A stretch of 64,000 nucleotides of DNA from Populus alba (Eukaryota; Streptophyta; Magnoliopsida; Malpighiales; Salicaceae): the NCBI RefSeq assembly GCF_005239225.2, contig NC_133300.1, positions 13,111,875 to 13,175,874 on the forward strand, in the 5' to 3' direction. Position numbers and translations under genes: made by a program. Every line of letters starts with the position of its first letter. Position 1 is the first letter of the stretch. The notes beneath the pieces were generated by a model. It was not told the DNA's origin and did no database searches. It worked only from the letters and a program-made list of their open reading frames with translations. Below, in pieces: positions 58,865 to 64,000 of this stretch.

Positions 58865-59045
58865 TAAAGAATAGACTCGGAAGCCTTGGGTCTGGTTATC
58901 GAGGCAGACCCAAAAAGCCTTGGGTCTGGGAAATGCTAGACTTAATAGCATTGGATAGGGCGACCTAGCCAGACCCAAAAGCATTAGATTCGGCTCGGTA
59001 ACTAGATCAAAATGTTATTGGGTTCGGCTAAACAGCTAGACCCAA
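58865..59045. repeat. Cluster of short repeats built on a TTGGGTCTGG / CCAGACCCAA word
   Basis: The words CTTGGGTCTGG, AGACCCAAAA, GCATTGGAT, GACCCAAAAGCATTAG, TTGGGTTCGG and CTAGACCCAAG alternate in both orientations over 180 bp. This is far GC-richer than its surroundings. A further trace, CAGCTAGACTCAAGAT, occurs at 59751-59766. No known family assigned. Confidence 0.6.
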
Positions 59046-59059
59046 GATTTTTCTTTTCA

Positions 59060-59385
59060 CTTTTTAAAATTTATTTTTTATATCATCACATCAAAATAAT
59101 ATAAAAATATCAAAAAATATTAATTTGAAGTAAAGAAAAAATTTAAAAAAAAAAATTCAATTTTTTTTCAAAGCATTTTTTCAAAGCAAAAACAAACATG
59201 CTTTAATAAGAAAATTCAACCCAACCTCAAATGAAAAAACATTATAATCACCCAACTTTGGTACAATATAAAATAAAAAAAAAATCACATTAATTTATTT
59301 CCTCTTTATAGTATAGAAAAAAAATTAAATAGGAGAAAAGAAAAAAAAAAGAAAGAGGAAAAAAAATAAAATTGAAAATATCTTA
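59060..59385. repeat. Direct duplication, left copy (with MITE-like half)
   Basis: From about 59112 this copy matches 59487-59743: AACAAACATG, GAAATTCAACCCAACCT-type words, CACCCAACTTT and ACAATATAAAA appear in the same order, ending AAATTGAAAATATC. The first part is the 3' half of the MITE-like family (CATCACATCAAAATAATAT). Confidence 0.75.
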
Positions 59386-59486
59386 AAAGGAAAAAAATTA
59401 AAGGGAAAAAAATTAGTTGCCGGTGTATTAGGCGCTGCTTTATTATGCGCTATATGGATCTGTCTCCTTTGGTCTACCATCACATA

Positions 59487-59743
59487 AAAAATATTAATTT
59501 AAAGTTAAGAAAAAAATAAAAAAAAATCAATTTTTTTAAAAAGCATTTTGAAACGCAAAAACAAACATGTTTTAATAAGGAAATTCAACCCAACCTGAAA
59601 TGACAAAAAATTATCATCACCCAACTTTTATACAATATAAAAAAAGTCTCATCAATTTATCTCCTCTTCACCATATAAAAAAAATTAAATAAGAGAAAAG
59701 AAAAAAAAATCTAAAGAGACAAAAAAATAAAATTGAAAATATC
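59487..59743. repeat. Direct duplication, right copy
   Basis: About 85-90 percent like 59112-59382 by eye. The 100 bp between the copies (59387-59486) is different and includes a GC-richer TGCCGGTGTATTAGGCGCTGC stretch split by one base from the copy edge. Confidence 0.75.
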
Positions 59744-60275
59744 TGATGGCCCAGCTAGACTCAAGATCAGTAAGCCAAACCCAATAACTTTTGGCACAGA
59801 AAACAGAAAAGACAACGCTCTCGGCAACACTTTTTGACTAAAAAACAGCAAAGACAATGCCACCATAACGCTACAGTGTCGTCCACAGTACAAATACTAT
59901 ATGTCTATATTGTGGCCCACAATGCAATGAGTTTATGTCCACAATATATGCACAATGTTTTTCCAACTCATTTTAAAGGATAATATAATTATTTCTACCA
60001 TTTAATATTGACAAAAGCAAAAAAAAAATAAAAATTATTTATAGATCAATAGGTTCATTTCAAAAAAATAAAAATAAATTAGAGTCCCTCATTTTGCTGA
60101 AAGTAAAAGTTATTTTTAATCAAATAAAGTAAAATAATTATAAAAGGATTGTCATCGCAATAAATAACAAAGTTTATTCAATGGAAAATTTTAAAAAAAA
60201 TTTACAAACAAGATTGACAAGAGATATTAAACGAAAATTATGCATCAATTTCGTTGGAAATCACGGTCACCGTAA
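59744..60275. other. AT-rich spacer before copia D
   Basis: No gene. The part 59744-59960 is less AT-rich and continues the AGACTCAAG / GCCAAACCCAATA words of the repeat cluster at 58865-59045. Confidence 0.45.
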
Positions 60276-60475
60276 ATCAAAGCTTGATTTGTGGATCGCA
60301 TTTTAATGAATAAGTCAAATTGTAATTGTTGCATTTAGGTCCTAAAATTTTGATGTTTGTTTGTCATTTTACCTCTTTTAAACTAGATATATTTCTTTAT
60401 AGCCAAAGTATATGAGTTTTACAGATACACAAGAAAATATAGAGAAACCTTTCTCATTATTTTCTACACTATCAA
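60276..60475 (+). repeat. 5' LTR of copia D
   Basis: Shares with 63178-63306 the ordered words AATCAAAGCTTGATTTGTGG, AATTGTTG, CCTAAA, TTTTAGACTAGAT-like and ATATTTCTTTATA. The exact outer and inner ends are uncertain. Confidence 0.7.
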
Positions 60476-60483
60476 TATTTTTA

Positions 60484-60495
60484 TGGTATCAGAGC
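60484..60495 (+). other. tRNA-iMet primer binding site of copia D
   Basis: TGGTATCAGAGC, identical to the site of copia B, soon after the LTR end. Confidence 0.9.
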
Positions 60496-60644
60496 ACCAT
60501 TAGGTACTTGATATTGCTCACTTTTGTTTCCACCAATATCATTGACCACCATGATTGAAACTTCATTAGAGAAGAAGTCAACAAAGGTTATTCAATATGA
60601 TTTTTATTATATTTATCCCTCAAATCACACTGGGCACGCTATCA

Positions 60645-60784
60645 TCACTTGACCATTTAAAGGTGACAACTACACGACGTGGAATCACCCCATGATGATA
60701 TCTATAGAAGCTAAGAACAAGTTTGGCTTTTTCAATGACATAATCAACGCTCCGTTGAAAAAAGACCCTAAATATAAAGCTTAG
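60645..60784 (+). pseudogene. Copia D gag remnant
   Basis: Reads FKGDNYTTWNHPMMISIEAK followed by NKFGFFNDIINAP and a TAG, the start of a copia gag (UBN2-type). In-frame stops occur just before and just after. Confidence 0.75.
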
Positions 60785-61639
60785 AGAAGAAGCAATTAAA
60801 TCCTAAAGTTATAGATCCTCAATTCAATCACCTTAACACAGACCAGTATTGTGATCTTCTCCAACACAGTCGTTGAAGTTTAGGTAGATCTTAACAAACA
60901 GTTCTCACAAAGGAATCTTTCTGGTGTTTTTTTAACTCAAATGAGGGTTCGTTTAACACTATAAAAAACAAAAACAATAGTCCATAAAAATCTAATATAC
61001 AACGCTCAAGTCTTTTTGGGATGTGCTGAGATCGTACAACGATCCACCTTCATGTAATTGTGCAGGTTTAAAGTAGATTGTTGAAAGAGAAGAGCAATAG
61101 CATATTGAATAATCCCACACTCATCCTAACGAATTCCATGACAATATCCAACCCAACCTCAATACTTCTTCGCCAAATAATATCATGTCGTTACCACCCT
61201 TTATGCAACTACCACCTTATGAACCCACACACATTACAATTGACACACAAATGCCATCAACAATAACAACTCCATATGTCGTTCCCCGACATAGTTAACA
61301 TGAATGCCTCTCACCATCACACCTCTAAAATTACCATTACTCCAACATCATTATACCTCCTCCTAAGTCATTATCTTCTCATCAAGGTATTCATCACCCT
61401 TTATCTAATTTTGTGTTTTATGATCATTTATCTCCTTTTCATTGTTGTTTTATCATTTATCTCCCTTTCATAGCAAACCAAAAATTCTTTACATAGGCTA
61501 ATTCCAGTTTGAGATGAAGGGGGGCTAAATACTGAATTGACAGCTCTTGAACAAAACAAAACAAAACATGGACTTTATACCTAATACCATTGGGAAAACA
61601 AGCTATTGGGAGAAAATAGGTATATAAGATTAAATACCG

Positions 61640-62480
61640 CTCTGATGACATGATCCAAAGATATAAAGCTCGTCTTGTCGCTAAGGGTTATACACAAATA
61701 AAAAGTCTTGACTGTGTCAAAGCCTTTTCACCTATAGACAAAATTGGTCACCCTCAAATTGTTACTTGTTGTTGCTACTATCCAATATTAGTCCTTGCAT
61801 CAATTCAACACCTAAAATGCCTTCCTCTATGGCAATATGGATGGAGAGGTTTAAATGCTACCTTCATCATTAGGGGGAAAATATATTGTGTCAACTTTAG
61901 AAGTCATTATATGATTTAAAGCAATGATTGTATAATTGTTTCTCAAAGTTCTCAATAGCCATCAAACGAGTTAGATTTCAAAAATCAAGGTAGACTATTA
62001 CATGGAGAGGTTTAAATGCTACCTTCATCATTAGGGGGAAAATATATTGTGTCAACTTTAGAAGTCATTATATGATTTAAAACAATGTTTGTATAATTGT
62101 TTCTCAAAGTTCTCAATAGCCATCAAACGAGTTAGATTTCAACAATCAAGGTAGACTATTCCTTGTTTACTAAGGCACGAGGTGTTTCCTTTACAGTAGT
62201 ATTACTTTATGTTGATGATATGATCATCATAAAAAATAACAAAACTATAATTAAAGAGCTTGATAGATGTTTACATGATAATTTTCGAATCAAAGACTTA
62301 GGCCATTTCAAGTACTTCATTGGAGTTGAAGTTGCCTACTCAAAACAAGGTATTGTTATTTCTCAGCGTATATACACTCTGAATATACTTAAGAATGCAA
62401 GTATGATTAAGGCAAAACCAACTAAATTCTCAATGGAACAAAATCAAAGGCTCACTCTTTCAAATAATGAACTACTTTAA
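61640..62480 (+). pseudogene. Copia D reverse transcriptase remnant
   Basis: RT motif 1 ([14 protein letters not shown]) at 61653, broken after KAFSPIDKIG. The tandem duplication follows. The polymerase box is well kept in 62163-62480 (VVLLYVDDMIIIKNN), with the connection IKDLGHFKYFIGVEVAYS. The frame ends at a TAA at 62478. Confidence 0.8.
61841..62162 (+). repeat. 161 bp tandem duplication inside copia D
   Basis: Two copies, 61841-62001 and 62002-62162, differing at only about four positions. Each starts ATGGAGAGGTTTAAATGCTA and ends near GTAGACTATT. Confidence 0.92.
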
Positions 62481-62499
62481 AAAACTCATCACAATATAG

Positions 62500-63080
62500 A
62501 CGCCTCATTGGTCACCTCATCTAACTCACCATCACAAGGTTGAACATCACCTTCTCGATTCATGTTCTCAAATAATTTATGCAATAACCAAGAAAAACCC
62601 ACCTTGAAGTAGTGCGTCATATCCTATATTTCTTGAAGAAAGCACTAAGAGAAGGTGTATTTTTCCAATCAAAGAGGACATCTTATCGGATACTATAATT
62701 AAAAGGATATTGTGATGCTTATTAGGCAAGTTTACTAACAACCAGATGATTTTTCATCTGATCTTTGCTTCTTTCTTAAAGGAGTACTCATATATTAGAA
62801 AAGCAAGAAATAATCAATTGTGTCACGCTCCTTGGTAGAATTAGAATACAAATCCATAACATCTCTTACATGTGAATTAGTATGGTTTAAAAACCTTTTG
62901 CAAGACTTGCAGGCAATACATTTACAACTAACCCTCTTATATTGGGACAACCAAGTTGCTCTACACATTGCAGCCAACCTTATATTCCATGAATGCATGA
63001 AAGATATTGAAATTGATAGCCACACTATGTGTGAAAGAATACAATCAAGTTTAATCAAGACAACTCATGTTTATTAAGCT
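62500..63080 (+). pseudogene. Copia D RNase H remnant
   Basis: The words SLVELEYKSITSLTCELVWF, YWDNQVALHIAANLIFHE and DIEIDSHTMCERIQ in 62820-63077 are the RNase H end of copia pol. The RNase H start (KGYCDAY-like, near 62700) is in other frames with stops. Confidence 0.75.
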
Positions 63081-63177
63081 TAACAAATAGCAAATATATT
63101 TATTAAGCCACTTGGTAACTCATTATTTCATACTCTCCTTCGTAAGTTACGAACTTTGGACATCTATGTTCCAGCTC

Positions 63178-63306
63178 AATCAAAGCTTGATTTGTGGATC
63201 GAATCTCAACAAATAAATCAAATTCTAATTGTTGTAATTAGTTCCTAAAGTTTATATGTTTATTCATCAGTTTATTTTTTTTAGACTAGATGTATTTCTT
63301 TATAAC
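63178..63306 (+). repeat. Partial 3' LTR of copia D
   Basis: Matches the first two thirds of the 5' LTR, then homology stops after TTTCTTTATA. The following sequence (from 63309, TGACAAGTGC) is unrelated, so the LTR is truncated or interrupted. Confidence 0.7.
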
Positions 63307-64000
63307 TGACAAGTGCAAAATACACATATGGTTTTATTCCTTTTACACTATACTTTTTGATGTATTTTGAGCTTATCTAAGTTTATTGAAAGTTATTTTT
63401 ACGAGTTTGGCATGCCTAGGAGACTTTGTGAATTAATTGTTAAAAAATAAGAATTTCTACATTTTATGTTTCAGACCTTGCTTCTTGTGACAAGTTTTTC
63501 ACCAAGTTATAATTTAAGAATATGAATGTTGGCTTGATTAAAGTAAAGTACACATATCAAGCTTTCTAGAAAGGTATTATGAGTAGAAATTCAAGTTTGT
63601 TTAGATCTCTAATCATACCTGTAAAATCAGGCTGAAATCCTCTTTGCAATCAGATTCTCTACTTTCATACTACAAATTCAAATGGGCATATCTTGAGCCT
63701 CCGACATTGAAATCATGCAATTTAAAAGGCCAAAATCACCTACATATCCAGAACTACAGCTTTTATGAAGGATTCCAGGTTAGATAAAATCATTTTAAGG
63801 GGGAACAAATCTGGATGCAATCTCAAGGATGATATTGGTCTTCTAATCTGATGAGGAAACTAATGATGTCAAGCATTCCATTATGGTTGAAAAGTTTGAC
63901 ATAGAAATGGTAGGCTTCAAGACCCAAGAAAGGTGCAATCAAGCATCTAACATGTCATGAATGAAAGAATACAATTGGGATGGTTGGATATTGCAAGAAA
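63307..64000. other. Non-coding, less AT-rich end of the window
   Basis: No gene, no conserved protein and no tRNA recognised. The even base composition, the abrupt break with the copia D LTR and the lack of open frames would fit the LTR of another element running off the window, but its second copy is not here. Confidence 0.35.

Larger units (their letters stand above)
60276..63306 (+). mobile_element. Old, deleted Ty1-copia retrotransposon (copia D)
   Basis: 5' LTR about 60276-60475, tRNA-iMet primer site at 60484-60495, a gag remnant, then RT and RNase H remnants, and a partial 3' LTR at 63178-63306. Integrase and protease are not recognisable. The LTRs differ at many positions, so the insertion is old. 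A 161 bp internal tandem duplication lies in the RT part. Confidence 0.8.

Overview
This is a plant nuclear window from a eudicot tree, most likely poplar or another Salicaceae. The evidence is gene-sized introns with GT-AG junctions, plant-only protein families, very AT-rich spacers and a dense load of plant transposons. The genus is inferred from the look of the dispersed repeats and SINEs, not proven. There is no rRNA, CRISPR array or prokaryotic operon. I rebuilt every gene model by hand from splice junctions and conserved protein sequence.

Five host genes are present. (1) 215-4202, minus: SnRK1 catalytic alpha subunit (KIN10 type), 515 aa, with a 1.5 kb intron in the 5' leader. (2) 19744-29763, plus: a DUF1336/EDR2-C (CW14-like) protein, 560 aa, with a putative N-myristoylation signal. 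(3) 39752-40480, minus: a small CASP-like four-helix membrane protein, 164 aa. (4) 44383-49418, minus: an N-myristoylatable CDK-like kinase of the At1g54610/IBS1 group, about 705 aa. (5) 50996-55731, minus: a group I WRKY factor with two WRKY domains (AtWRKY3/4 type), 540 aa, with a GC-AG intron. Genes 1, 4 and 5 belong to signalling families, but nothing in the sequence shows that they are co-regulated.

The mobile layer is rich. 9585-14032 is a decayed Ty1-copia element with a collapsed 5' LTR. 24498-29445 is a nearly intact, very young Ty1-copia element in antisense inside the last intron of gene 2. Its two 228 bp LTRs read as identical, its target duplication is perfect, and only one in-frame TAG interrupts gag-pol. 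33017-33590 holds three tRNA-type SINEs in a row separated by the same 19 bp direct repeat. 35647-37085 is a foldback element with an 8 bp target duplication. Its interior is an ordered 65/197 bp repeat carrying snRNA-promoter-like boxes. 37508-38836 looks like a small CACTA element. 41600-43330 and 60276-63306 are further degenerate copia elements. Copies of an AT-rich MITE-like family are scattered through the spacers.

The strongest leads for novelty are the foldback array with regularly spaced USE-like and TATA boxes, the in-frame TAG of the young copia element, and the SINE trio.
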